64,000 nucleotides of DNA from Paenibacillus sp. FSL R5-0766. Lineage in GTDB: Bacteria > Bacillota > Bacilli > Paenibacillales > Paenibacillaceae. Below the pieces are notes generated by a model. It was not told the DNA's origin and made no database searches. It saw only the letters and a program-made list of their open reading frames with translations. Of the stretch, positions 49,369-58,256 are shown piece after piece; position 1 is the stretch's first letter, and every line of letters starts with the position of its first letter. A program made the translations under genes and the position numbers. The DNA is taken from the NCBI RefSeq assembly GCF_037971845.1, contig NZ_CP150227.1, positions 2,108,001 to 2,172,000 of the forward strand, read 5' to 3'.

Positions 49369-50784
49369 TCAGACCCCAAACCAAGCCCGGTGAAGGGCGG
49401 ATACGCCTTCTGTAATATCCTCAATACTCAATCCACCAAAACCAATCTGAACCATGGATTGCTCCGCTTGAGCTGGTTGCGCCCAAAAGGGGGATACCGG
49501 GTAGACCTGGACACCTTCCTTCTCAGCAGTAGCAATCAGCTTGTGTTCATCCATTCCGTTATGCACACGCAACAAAATATGAAGTCCTGCATCCTCACCA
49601 ATGATGGTAACTCGAGCACCCATCATCTTCTGAATCATTGAAATAAGTGTGAATTGCTTCTGTCGATATACCTTCCTCATCTTGCGAATGTGGGCTTCCC
49701 AATGTCCATTACTCATAAACAGTTCTAAGGTGTTCTGCTGAAAATGAGAGACCGTTTGATCATATAATCGGTAGTCTTGTTTACGGTGTAGCTCTAACAT
49801 GGTCTGTGGTAGAACTATATATGCAATTCGTAATGAAGGAAGAAGGCACTTTGAAAATGTCCCCAGGTAAACGGTTCGCTGTTGAGTATCCAGGCTTTGC
49901 AGGGAAGGTATCGGTTTGCCGACATATCTGAACTCACTATCATAATCGTCCTCAATAATGATCCCATTCTGATCTGTTGCCCATTTTAGTAATTGCATTC
50001 TCTTGGCCAGCGGCATGACCATTCCATAGGGGAACTGATGTGACGGTGTAATGTAGACGATGCGGGAATTGCTTTTGTATAACTTATGGATATGAAGTCC
50101 ATCTGCTTCCAGCGGAATCGGGTGAATGTCCAAACCTTTATGTTGAAAAACCGTCCGAACACCGTCATATCCCGGGTCTTCCATCGCGATACCATGACTA
50201 ACGTTACCTATTAATCCAGATAACACACCGAGCAGGTATTGAACACCAGCTCCAATTATAATTTGATCAGGTGAACAATTTACTCCCCTAGAGCTGTGCA
50301 GGTAATTTGCAATTTCAGATCGAAGTCCCGGTTCTCCAAGAGGATCACCATAAGAGAACAACTTCATTTGGTTCTGGAGCAAGCTCTGATTGGATAACTT
50401 GCGCCAAGTGGCAAATGGAAAATGCTCGGCATCTACGTCACCATAACGAAAATTGTATCGAATCTCTGGGCTATCCTGAATACTGTTTTCCAACCAATCC
50501 TTACTCACTACATGGGACAAGGGTAATGCTTCCAGCTTCAAATCCATTATGTATAAGCCACTTCTAGGTCTGCTCTGGACATAACCTTCGGCTAATAATT
50601 GTTGATACGCCATATACACTGTATTACGGCTAATGTGGAGGTGGCTGGACAGTGAGCGAATAGAGGGAAGTCGAGTATGGGCTGGTAACTTTCCGTTCAA
50701 AATATCTTTCTTAATATAGTGATAAAGCTGAGCGTATAACGGATCTCCAGACTCTCTGTTCAACAATAATGTCAAATCAATCAT
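49369..50784 (-). CDS. MocR/PdxR-type GntR family regulator with aminotransferase domain
   Basis: A 471-residue regulator with an N-terminal GntR winged helix (about 1-75: LYHYIKKDILNGKLPAHTRL, then HISRNTVYMAYQQLLAEGYV) and a C-terminal fold-type I aminotransferase-like domain (about 105-470). The PLP-binding Lys is in TFSKCLLPSLRIAYI, and EDDYDSEFRY is the cofactor-contact segment. Such proteins use PLP as a sensor rather than for catalysis. The Met of MIDLTLL (50784) is chosen for GAGGAGG 6 bp upstream. It is divergent from the LLM oxidoreductase, which is the likely target. Confidence 0.9.
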   Translation of the reverse strand: MIDLTLLLNRESGDPLYAQLYHYIKKDILNGKLPAHTRLPSIRSLSSHLHISRNTVYMAYQQLLAEGYVQSRPRSGLYIMDLKLEALPLSHVVSKDWLENSIQDSPEIRYNFRYGDVDAEHFPFATWRKLSNQSLLQNQMKLFSYGDPLGEPGLRSEIANYLHSSRGVNCSPDQIIIGAGVQYLLGVLSGLIGNVSHGIAMEDPGYDGVRTVFQHKGLDIHPIPLEADGLHIHKLYKSNSRIVYITPSHQFPYGMVMPLAKRMQLLKWATDQNGIIIEDDYDSEFRYVGKPIPSLQSLDTQQRTVYLGTFSKCLLPSLRIAYIVLPQTMLELHRKQDYRLYDQTVSHFQQNTLELFMSNGHWEAHIRKMRKVYRQKQFTLISMIQKMMGARVTIIGEDAGLHILLRVHNGMDEHKLIATAEKEGVQVYPVSPFWAQPAQAEQSMVQIGFGGLSIEDITEGVSALHRAWFGV

Positions 50785-50868
50785 GCTAATCCTCCTCGTT
50801 GCAGGAACTGACCCTGTTATTTTGTTGAGAGTTGTCACTACTTATGGGGTCAACCGATGGTTACAATT

Positions 50869-50902
50869 ATATCAGTTCCAGTCGAATTAAAAAGATATCA
50901 GT
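50869..50902. promoter_or_regulatory. direct repeats between mocR and the LLM gene
   Basis: ATATCAGT occurs at 50869-50876 and 50895-50902, 26 bp apart. Direct repeats of this kind are usual for MocR operators. TGACCC and GGGTCA arms also occur near 50810-50852. Confidence 0.4.
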
Positions 50903-50936
50903 CTACTGGATTACTATTGTTGTAGGAGGAGAAGGA

Positions 50937-51986
50937 ATGAACAAACCTATAGATGTTATGGAACGAATAGAAAATCCGTCAACACAAGCGTTGCACAACT
51001 TCAATCAACACCCTGGTTTCCGCCGCATGTTTGCCCCGGACCAGTTGACAATCGGGCTGTTTTTACCACTTAAATTTTATAAAGGTCATATGGATGTTCT
51101 AAAAGGTCAAGCTGACCTCGTGGAAAGCATTGATCAACGAAATTTTGCAGCCGTATGGGTGCGAGATGTTCCTTTATTTGATCCTGCCTTTGGAGATGCT
51201 GGACAAGTATTTGATCCATTTATCTATCTTGCCTATCTTGCTGCAAGAACCCAAAACGTCTCCCTGGTAACAGGAAGCGCGATCTTCACACTTCGCCATC
51301 CGATTGATTTAGCCAAGGCAGCTGCATCCATTGATGTACTTTCGGGCGGACGACTTGTGCTAGGGATTGCTTCCGGCGACCGACCTGCTGAGTTTCCGGC
51401 TTATGGGATAGATGGGGAGCAGCGTGATGTGCGATTCCGGGAGACGGTGGAGTTTTTTCGTGAGCTTATACAGGATAGAACTGGCGCAATTCAATCTTCT
51501 CTTGGTCAATTGAAAGGGCTTGAATTGCTCCCGAAGCCCGCAGCCGGTGGCATTCCGCTCGTTGTGACGGGTTCAAGCAGGCAGTCTTTAGATTGGATTG
51601 CGGAGAACAGTGACGGCTGGCTCACATATCCCGAAGCAACGGCAAACGAATCCGGTCCCCAAATGCTCGGTCATAAGATTAGTGCTTGGCGTGAAAAAAT
51701 ACCTAATGGCATGTTCAAGCCGCATATGACCAACGAATGGATTGATCTGGTGGAAGATGTCAATTATCCTCGAACACCGCTTCGAGGTGGGTACATATTA
51801 CGTACAGGTCGGGCAGGTTTGATTCAGCTTTTGGAGGAATGGCGAACAGTCGGCGTTAATCATGCTGCACTAGGCATTCATTTTTCGAGTCGGCCTCCTG
51901 CTGAGGTGATTCAGGAGTTGGCAGAGGAAGTATTGCCCCTCTTTCCCACGCATGTGGGTCCGAAGCCGTTGTTTACAGGGTGGTAG
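50937..51986 (+). CDS. LLM class flavin-dependent oxidoreductase
   Basis: A 349-residue luciferase-like monooxygenase family protein with a TIM-barrel core. Typical segments are LTIGLFLPLKFY, FAAVWVRDVPLFDPAF, the Val/Thr strand NVSLVTGSAIFTLRHPIDLAKAA and the flavin-phosphate region DVLSGGRLVLGIASGDRPAEF. It should use reduced FMN or F420-like flavin to oxidise a small substrate not identifiable from sequence. ATG 50937 is preceded by AGGAGGAGAAGG; the longer frame to 50832 overlaps the mocR start. It is divergent from the MocR regulator, suggesting PLP- or amine-linked control. Confidence 0.87.
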   Translation: MNKPIDVMERIENPSTQALHNFNQHPGFRRMFAPDQLTIGLFLPLKFYKGHMDVLKGQADLVESIDQRNFAAVWVRDVPLFDPAFGDAGQVFDPFIYLAYLAARTQNVSLVTGSAIFTLRHPIDLAKAAASIDVLSGGRLVLGIASGDRPAEFPAYGIDGEQRDVRFRETVEFFRELIQDRTGAIQSSLGQLKGLELLPKPAAGGIPLVVTGSSRQSLDWIAENSDGWLTYPEATANESGPQMLGHKISAWREKIPNGMFKPHMTNEWIDLVEDVNYPRTPLRGGYILRTGRAGLIQLLEEWRTVGVNHAALGIHFSSRPPAEVIQELAEEVLPLFPTHVGPKPLFTGW

Positions 51987-52049
51987 AGCATAAAATTATT
52001 GCCTGATGACACAAGTGGCTTTTCTCCGCATTTCTGTTAACGATCAGAA

Positions 52050-52103
52050 GAGTATCGATCCGCTGACAGCGATAAGGTCAGGGGTTCGATCCCCTAGGTA
52101 CCA
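52050..52103 (+). pseudogene. degenerate tRNA 3' fragment
   Basis: GAGT, then the loop CTGACAG flanked on the 3' side by CGATA, then AGGTC, AGGGG, the T-loop TTCGATC, and an end AGGTACCA. It aligns over most of its length with the tRNA-Ala 3' half at 31658, including the following ATAA and a terminator, but the loop would read GAC (Val). The 5' anticodon strand does not pair and one C is missing from the T-stem. No 5' half lies upstream. It cannot form a tRNA and looks like the scar of an old integration or a decayed tRNA gene. Confidence 0.65.
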
Positions 52104-52110
52104 TAACGAA

Positions 52111-52148
52111 AAAGACGTCATTACGAAATATATTATGGCGTTTTTTTC
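52111..52148 (+). terminator. terminator after the tRNA fragment
   Basis: GACGTCATTA and TATTATGGCGTT form an imperfect stem followed by TTTTTTC. It resembles the tRNA-Ala terminator at 31723. Confidence 0.6.
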
Positions 52149-52314
52149 GTTATGGATTGTTCAGGTAGTGAATGCGTAGCTTAGTCCGCGTGCGTGCATG
52201 AAGCTGTAAATCGACTAGATACAGCAGATCAGGAATGATGCCAAAGGTATGACACAGTCTTTATGTAAGCGCTCTAATTTAATATAGACAAGGGATGTCG
52301 ACGGTGATAATATT

Positions 52315-52329
52315 GTTTCTATAAGAAAC
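52315..52329. promoter_or_regulatory. operator-like dyad upstream of the alpha/beta hydrolase
   Basis: GTTTCT-ATA-AGAAAC, a perfect 6-3-6 dyad. The downstream MarR-type regulator (53304) is a candidate binder. Confidence 0.35.
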
Positions 52330-52449
52330 TATATTGTTCTTATCAAATATAATTATAAGGACTTCATTCTTAAGTATACGAATAACGCCCTGTGCTAAAG
52401 AATTTTAATTGTTTGGTGCTTGAGCGTAACGAGAGGGATGGGAAATATT

Positions 52450-53259
52450 ATGAGTATAATTGAAACAACAATTGAATCTTTTGACGGTACTCGGCTATAT
52501 TCTAGTAAAAATTTAGTTAGTGATGCAAAAGCCGCTGTCGTTATTGTTCACGGACTAGCTGAGCATGCAGGGCGCTACGATTATTTGACACAGAAGCTGA
52601 ATCAGCGTGGGTTTAGCGTGTATCGGTTTGACCATCGTGGTCATGCCAGATCCGAGGGACAGCGAACGTTCTATAAAGAATTTGATCATCTTATTGAAGA
52701 TGTTCATGTCATTGTCGAGGCGGCATTGCGAGAGAGTGGCGATCTTCCGCTGTTTATCATCGGACATAGTATGGGCGGTTTTGCAACCTCGTCCTTTGGA
52801 ACGAAATATCCAGGCAAGGTCAAAGGCATCGTGCTCTCCGGAGCCCTCACTCGATACAATACAAAAGTTGCCGGAGAACTGCCAATGGATCTTCCTGCAG
52901 GCACGTATTTCCTAAATGAGCTGGGCAGCGGCGTATGTAGTGATCCCGCAGTTGTATCCGCTTACGCCAATGACCCACTGGTTGAAAAGCAGATCTCTGT
53001 AGATTTATTTAACAGCTTGGGAAATGGCATAACATGGCTCAAGGAGAACCCCAAGCAGTTTACAGATCCCGTGCTTGTACTACATGGGGCCAATGATGGA
53101 CTGGTCAGCGAAAAGGATTCCCGTGACTTTTACGGCGATATCGCTTCGACGGATAAAACACTCAAAATTTATGCTCATCTGATGCATGAGATCTTTAATG
53201 AACCGACTCGTGATGATGTTATTGAAGAAGCAATTACATGGATTGAAAAACGAATCTGA
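52450..53259 (+). CDS. alpha/beta hydrolase, monoacylglycerol lipase/lysophospholipase type
   Basis: A 269-residue cytoplasmic serine hydrolase of the Hydrolase_4 family. VVIVHGLAEHAGRYDYLTQKL supplies the oxyanion HG motif; the nucleophile elbow is FIIGHSMGGFATS (Ser in GHSMG). The acid is expected in PVLVLHGANDGLVSEKDSRDF and the catalytic His in AHLMHEIFNEP. These features match bacterial monoacylglycerol lipases and lysophospholipases. The start at 52450 is the Met of MSIIETT, with GAGAGGG 11 bp upstream; the frame is open to 52420. A MarR regulator follows 44 bp downstream and may control it. Confidence 0.85.
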   Translation: MSIIETTIESFDGTRLYSSKNLVSDAKAAVVIVHGLAEHAGRYDYLTQKLNQRGFSVYRFDHRGHARSEGQRTFYKEFDHLIEDVHVIVEAALRESGDLPLFIIGHSMGGFATSSFGTKYPGKVKGIVLSGALTRYNTKVAGELPMDLPAGTYFLNELGSGVCSDPAVVSAYANDPLVEKQISVDLFNSLGNGITWLKENPKQFTDPVLVLHGANDGLVSEKDSRDFYGDIASTDKTLKIYAHLMHEIFNEPTRDDVIEEAITWIEKRI

Positions 53260-53303
53260 TTTCAGTAGAGTAAGAGAGAATCTGAACATGAAAGGGATTA
53301 CTC

Positions 53304-53825
53304 ATGAAATTAGATTGGATGGGCGACCATCGGGAACTGATTGAGAAAATTATCAAATACGGTAATGCGTACTCGAACACTTACAAGTTGCAACGAAGTT
53401 ATGGTACAGACATGATGTTCTCGGCTTCACAGATTCAGACGCTGGAATACATTCTGGAAGCTGAGGACAAAGAAGAGAAGATGTCGGAAATGGCCGCACG
53501 CTTGGGCGTAAGCCGCAGTACATTTTCCAAGAATGTGAAGAATCTGACGGAAAAAGGTCTACTCGAAAAATTTCATTTAAGCGGCAACCGCAAAGACATT
53601 TACGTCAAACCTTCACCGAAAGGTCGCGAGGTATATGCGAAGTATACCGAATTTGTAAGGGAGCTTTGCTTTGATGAAATTTTCAAGTATGCAGATCAGA
53701 TTTCAGAAGCAGATAAGCAGAACTTTGTTCGCATCATGGATCTGTTTGCCGACGTGCTCGTCTGGTATGGTGAAAAAGAACAGGAAGCGCGCAAGTTAAT
53801 CAGAATTGATTCATCTGAGACATGA
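53304..53825 (+). CDS. MarR family transcriptional regulator
   Basis: A 173-residue winged-helix regulator. The DNA-binding helix-turn-helix lies at about 55-80 in KMSEMAARLGVSRSTFSKNV, followed by KNLTEKGLLEKFHLSGNRKDIYVKPSPKGREVY, which forms the recognition helix and wing. Long N- and C-terminal helices would form the dimer. It is co-oriented with the hydrolase gene and probably in one operon with it. The ligand is unknown. Confidence 0.85.
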   Translation: MKLDWMGDHRELIEKIIKYGNAYSNTYKLQRSYGTDMMFSASQIQTLEYILEAEDKEEKMSEMAARLGVSRSTFSKNVKNLTEKGLLEKFHLSGNRKDIYVKPSPKGREVYAKYTEFVRELCFDEIFKYADQISEADKQNFVRIMDLFADVLVWYGEKEQEARKLIRIDSSET

Positions 53826-53938
53826 ACCTTGAAAATTAAGGGCACCAGCCCATTCCCTCCGCGAATGTCCGTCATACAGTATAAAGTGCTTGATGCAGCA
53901 GAGGCTGTAGGACAATTATTCAGCAGGGAGTGGGATGT

Positions 53939-55288
53939 GTGAAATCATCAACCAAGCTTACCGGACGGGTTATTTACAAAGGTGATCCAGGATATGAAGC
54001 GGCGCGTAAGAACTGGGACCCGCATACGGACAGATTTCCCAAAGTTTTTGTTTTTGCCCAAAAGACGAAGGATGTATCCAACGCTATCCGATGGGCTCGA
54101 GAAAATAATGTACCGATCAGGCCGCGGAGCGGCAGACATGCGCTTGAAGTAAACCTTTCACAAGTTAATGGTGGAATTGTCATTGATGTAAGTGATCTGA
54201 ATTCCATCAAACTTGATAAAAAAAATGGAACCGTTGTTGTGGGTACGGGTAACCGAGTAGGGAGAATTGCGAATACCCTTGCCAAGCAAGGTTTCATAGC
54301 TCCTTTTGGTGACAGCCCTACTGTAGGGATCGGTGGAATTACGTTAGGTGGGGGAATTGGGCCTCTCCAGCGTACGATCGGTCTCATCAGTGATAACCTG
54401 CTTGAGGTAGAGATGGTGGACGCCAAAGGAAAAGTGATTCGGGCTAATAAAAATCGTAATTCGGATCTCTTTTGGGCCTCGCGGGGAGGAGGCGGCGGTA
54501 ACTTCGGAGTATACACACGTTACAAATTCAAAGTGCGCCGTGCTCCAGCGAAAGCAACTGTATTTAAGATCACCTGGCCATGGTCTCAATTCGAAAAGGT
54601 GCTCAAAGTATGGCAGAGGTGGGCTCCCTCTGTGGATACAAGACTGGGCAGCGAGTTGTCCATCGGACCGAAAAAGGGTGGCAATGTTGTCATGGAGGGG
54701 CTGTTCCTAGGGTCAAAAACAGAGGCACTCCGTCTATTGCAGCCGATTACGAGTGTTGGCACACCGACAAGTTCCATTGTTCGTTTGTTACCTTACACGG
54801 AAGTTGTGAAGTTCTTATTACAACCTGATCCGACCGAGACTCAACGGTATAGCAACCAGTTCTCGTCCGGTTTTGGACGAAAACCATTCCCCGACAAAGC
54901 CATTAAATCGATGCGAACATTTTTGGAGAACCTGGAAGAGGGACCAGGCGGATTCTATTTCCTCAACTGGGGCGGAGCAGTAAGTCGCAAATCACCTAGA
55001 TCAACCGCCTTCTTCTGGCGTAAAGAGAAGTTCTATGTGGAATGGACCAGTACGTGGCTCAAACCATCCCATGCCGCCAAAAATATCGCACTCGCTCGTA
55101 ATACTCGCAAGAAATTGCAACCATACATTGTGGGTTCCTATATCAACGTTCCAGACCAAGGGATCAAAAATTCCGGTCCAGTGTACTATGGAGCCAACTA
55201 TGCCAGACTGCGGAGAGTCAAAGCCAAGTATGACCCGAAAAATGTGTTCAACAATCCACAAAGTATCACTCCGGCTCGGATAGTGTAA
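53939..55288 (+). CDS. FAD-linked oxidase, berberine-bridge-enzyme-like
   Basis: A 449-residue FAD_binding_4/BBE flavoprotein oxidase. The PCMH FAD-binding fold occupies about 20-215. The segment IRPRSGRHALEVNLSQVNGG carries the His expected to bind the FAD 8-alpha carbon; GIGGITLGGGIGPLQRTIGLISDNLLEVEMVDAKG is the classic pyrophosphate loop. A C-terminal BBE motif is visible as YYGANYARLRRVKAKYDPKNVFNNPQSI. A second covalent Cys (bicovalent type) is not evident. The GTG at 53939 is preferred because AGGGAG lies 7-8 bp upstream. There is no signal peptide. The substrate may be an alcohol or sugar. Confidence 0.87.
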   Translation: MKSSTKLTGRVIYKGDPGYEAARKNWDPHTDRFPKVFVFAQKTKDVSNAIRWARENNVPIRPRSGRHALEVNLSQVNGGIVIDVSDLNSIKLDKKNGTVVVGTGNRVGRIANTLAKQGFIAPFGDSPTVGIGGITLGGGIGPLQRTIGLISDNLLEVEMVDAKGKVIRANKNRNSDLFWASRGGGGGNFGVYTRYKFKVRRAPAKATVFKITWPWSQFEKVLKVWQRWAPSVDTRLGSELSIGPKKGGNVVMEGLFLGSKTEALRLLQPITSVGTPTSSIVRLLPYTEVVKFLLQPDPTETQRYSNQFSSGFGRKPFPDKAIKSMRTFLENLEEGPGGFYFLNWGGAVSRKSPRSTAFFWRKEKFYVEWTSTWLKPSHAAKNIALARNTRKKLQPYIVGSYINVPDQGIKNSGPVYYGANYARLRRVKAKYDPKNVFNNPQSITPARIV

Positions 55289-55472
55289 GGTAGAGCCATT
55301 CATTTTTTAATAGCAGCTAGTGCTAATTAGAAGTTAAATTCATCTGTGTATTATTAATAATAAAGACACGTCTTTTATGGCGTGTCTTATTGATATTTAT
55401 GGTAGTATAGATGCCAAAACGATATATGAAACGATACAGTTGCTGTTCGACACTTGAATGGAGGTTTGGCTC

Positions 55473-58163
55473 ATGTATGCACCGATCTTATCTACGAAAT
55501 TAACCATTCCAGTTCAGCGCTCCCATGTAGTCGATCGTCCCCGCCTGTATGTCCGTTTGGACGAGGGGATGCATGCTAAACTCATATTGGTCTCTGCTCC
55601 TGCAGGATCAGGCAAAACACTACTAGTCAATCAATGGGTTAAGTTTTCTTCAATAGGTACAGCTTGGCTTTCGCTGGAAGAAGCAGATAACGATCCTTCA
55701 CGTTTTTTGACATATCTATGTGCTTCGTTACAGACGATTGTCCCCAAGCTTGCTGAAGGAATCATGGGATTTGTTCAATCTTCCGAGCCGCCACCGATCG
55801 AGACCATTATTACATACCTTCTTAATGAAGTTTCTCAAATAACAAATCATTTTGTACTTGTTCTGGATGATTATCATCTCATGACTTCAGAAGTGATCCA
55901 TCAAGCGCTTGCCTACTTACTGAGGCACATGCCCCCGCATATGCATATCGTCATGACTACGCGTCAGCAACCCAAGTTACCTTTGGCTCGACTGCGGGCA
56001 AAGGGGGAATTGATTGAAATACGTGGTAGTGATCTGCGGTTTACTTCTGCCGAATGCAGTGAGTTTTTGGATCGGGTCATGGGATTGAAACTTTCAGAGG
56101 AACATGTCGCTCTCCTTGAAAAACGAACAGAAGGCTGGGTGGCCGGGTTGCAGTTAGCGGCCTTATCCATGCAGGGTTCTTCTGATCCAAATCACTTTAT
56201 GGAAACGTTCAGTGGCAGAGACCCATTTGTTCTGGACTATCTAATGGAAGAAATATTACAAGGGCTAACCGAACAGGTACAGAACTTTTTGTTGAAAACG
56301 TGCATGTTGGATCGATTATGCGGTTCATTGTGTGATGCGATCTTTAATATAGATGAACCAAAGGAACATGAATCCGTTGATTTTACCGGACAGGACATGT
56401 TGGAGTGGCTGGAGCAAGCCAATCTTTTCATCGTTCCCTTGGACAATGAGAGGCGATGGTATCGTTACCATCATCTATTTGCAGATTTATTGCGTAAAAG
56501 AGTACACCAGAATTCAAATTATGCCGGCACAGCTGACACCAATCTGTCTGTTACTGAGATACATAAGCGAGCGAGCATCTGGTATGAGAAGCATCAAATG
56601 GAGCTGGAGGCTTTCAATCATGCTGTAGCTGCGGCAGATACTCATCGGGCATCGGATCTGTTGGAAGGTAAAGGTATGCCACTTCTTTTTCGCGGGGGTG
56701 CTGCTCCTGCCTTGCAATGGTTGAGTTCTCTATCCTCAGCAGAAATGGATTCAATACCTTCCTTATGGGTGATGCATGCGGCTGCGTTATTAGTATCAGG
56801 ACATATGATAGACGTCGTGCCCAAATTGCAGTCTGCTGAACAAGCGTTACAAAATATGGAACCTGAAAAGATCAATTCTGATCTCATCGGACATATCGCT
56901 TCCATCCGAGCCACGCTGGCTGTCAGCCGGCACGATGCGGATACGATTATTACGGAGTCACTCCGAGCACTCAAATATTTGCATCCTCATAATCTGCCCA
57001 TTCGTGCAGCAACAGCTTGGACCTTAGGATATGCATATCAGCTTCAGGGAAAACGTGTGGAAGCCGAATTGTCCTACGAGGAATCATTATCGAACAGTAC
57101 CAGGATCGGACATCATATCATCACGATGATGGCGACACTGGGCGTGGGGAATATGCAGGAATCCAACAATCAGCTACACCTGGCGGATGAAGCCTATCAG
57201 CAGGTGGTACATATGGCAGGTAAGCCACCGCTACCCATAGCATGTGAAGCCCATTTGGGTCTGGCGCGAGTTCATTATGAATGGAATAACCTTGATGAGG
57301 CGATGTTGCACGCTCAACAGAGTGTGCAGTTGGCACATCAATTTGTCCAAACGGACAGGGTTGTTGCAAGTGAGTTATGGCTCGCCCGAGTGACGCTTGC
57401 GAAGGCGGATCTTCATCAAGCCGCTATCATGTTAGATAGAATCAACGAAACGGCCCAACGGTTAAATTTTACAAAGGCGATCCCTGATATTACTGCTGCA
57501 TACGTTCTTGTGCTCCTTCGTCAGGGTGATCTGAAAAAAGCAATGCGATTATCATGGGACAGTAATCATGCGCTTAGTCAGGCCAGAGTATTGCTGAAGC
57601 AGGGTAACACCTTGGAGGCACTTGGTATGATGGAATCCTGTCTTCGCTTGGCCATAACCAAAGGCTTCAAGGATGAACAGCTCAAGGCAATAATCCTTCT
57701 GGCGGTTATTCATGAGGAACATGGAAATAGAACACAAGCTATCGAGCTCCTGACTGAGGCCATGATGATGGCAGAGCCAGCAGGCTTCATTCGTGTATTT
57801 GTAGACGAAGGTGTTGTCGTGTACAGTCTTTTGAAGAGTATGAGAGCACGCGGTGACTCGCATTTATATCTGCTTCAATTACTGGCTGCATTTGATGAAA
57901 GTGAGGACAACAGAATAGAAATGATTTCGGAAGAGACAGATGTATTTCCATACGTTTCTGAACTGCGAATTGATCCGTTAAGTGTGAGAGAGCTCGAAGT
58001 ATTACATCTGATTGCGCAGGGAAGATCCAATCGGGAGATTAGTGAGATACTTCATATTGCGCTGCCTACCGTGAAAGGACATAACCGGATTATTTTTGAC
58101 AAAATGCAGGTGAAGCGACGAACCGAAGCCGTGGCAAAAGCACGTGAATGGAAACTCCTGTAA
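55473..58163 (+). CDS. MalT-like LuxR family (LAL/STAND) transcriptional regulator
   Basis: An 896-residue ATP-dependent activator. The N-terminal NTPase has Walker A in LVSAPAGSGKTLLVNQW and Walker B in HFVLVLDDYHLMTSE. A winged-helix-like region follows, with RWYRYHHLFADLLRKRV, then a long helical TPR-like sensor region (about 390-810). The C-terminal LuxR helix-turn-helix (about 830-895) reads DPLSVRELEVLHLIAQGRSN, then REISEILHIALPTVKGHNRI. ATG 55473 has GGAGG upstream. It is followed 93 bp later by an MDR dehydrogenase on the same strand, a plausible target. The inducer is unknown. Confidence 0.9.
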   Translation: MYAPILSTKLTIPVQRSHVVDRPRLYVRLDEGMHAKLILVSAPAGSGKTLLVNQWVKFSSIGTAWLSLEEADNDPSRFLTYLCASLQTIVPKLAEGIMGFVQSSEPPPIETIITYLLNEVSQITNHFVLVLDDYHLMTSEVIHQALAYLLRHMPPHMHIVMTTRQQPKLPLARLRAKGELIEIRGSDLRFTSAECSEFLDRVMGLKLSEEHVALLEKRTEGWVAGLQLAALSMQGSSDPNHFMETFSGRDPFVLDYLMEEILQGLTEQVQNFLLKTCMLDRLCGSLCDAIFNIDEPKEHESVDFTGQDMLEWLEQANLFIVPLDNERRWYRYHHLFADLLRKRVHQNSNYAGTADTNLSVTEIHKRASIWYEKHQMELEAFNHAVAAADTHRASDLLEGKGMPLLFRGGAAPALQWLSSLSSAEMDSIPSLWVMHAAALLVSGHMIDVVPKLQSAEQALQNMEPEKINSDLIGHIASIRATLAVSRHDADTIITESLRALKYLHPHNLPIRAATAWTLGYAYQLQGKRVEAELSYEESLSNSTRIGHHIITMMATLGVGNMQESNNQLHLADEAYQQVVHMAGKPPLPIACEAHLGLARVHYEWNNLDEAMLHAQQSVQLAHQFVQTDRVVASELWLARVTLAKADLHQAAIMLDRINETAQRLNFTKAIPDITAAYVLVLLRQGDLKKAMRLSWDSNHALSQARVLLKQGNTLEALGMMESCLRLAITKGFKDEQLKAIILLAVIHEEHGNRTQAIELLTEAMMMAEPAGFIRVFVDEGVVVYSLLKSMRARGDSHLYLLQLLAAFDESEDNRIEMISEETDVFPYVSELRIDPLSVRELEVLHLIAQGRSNREISEILHIALPTVKGHNRIIFDKMQVKRRTEAVAKAREWKLL

Positions 58164-58256
58164 CGGGTGTATCCTTGAAACGATACTTTAGTATCTAGGG
58201 GCCGAACCCACTTCCCGATATACTCATGGCAAACAGGAACATGTGGGGGGAAAGAT

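Larger units (their letters stand above)
51987..52449. other. 463-bp non-coding region with a tRNA remnant and operator-like dyads
   Basis: It contains the tRNA 3' fragment (52050-52103) and its terminator, a partial cre-like ATGTAAGCGCT at 52263-52273, and GTTTCT-ATA-AGAAAC at 52315-52329. No protein-coding gene is visible. Confidence 0.5.

Noticed and set aside
52050..52103. Functional tRNA-Val(GAC)
   Set aside because: The 5' half is absent, the anticodon stem does not pair and the T-stem lacks one base, so it is called a remnant.
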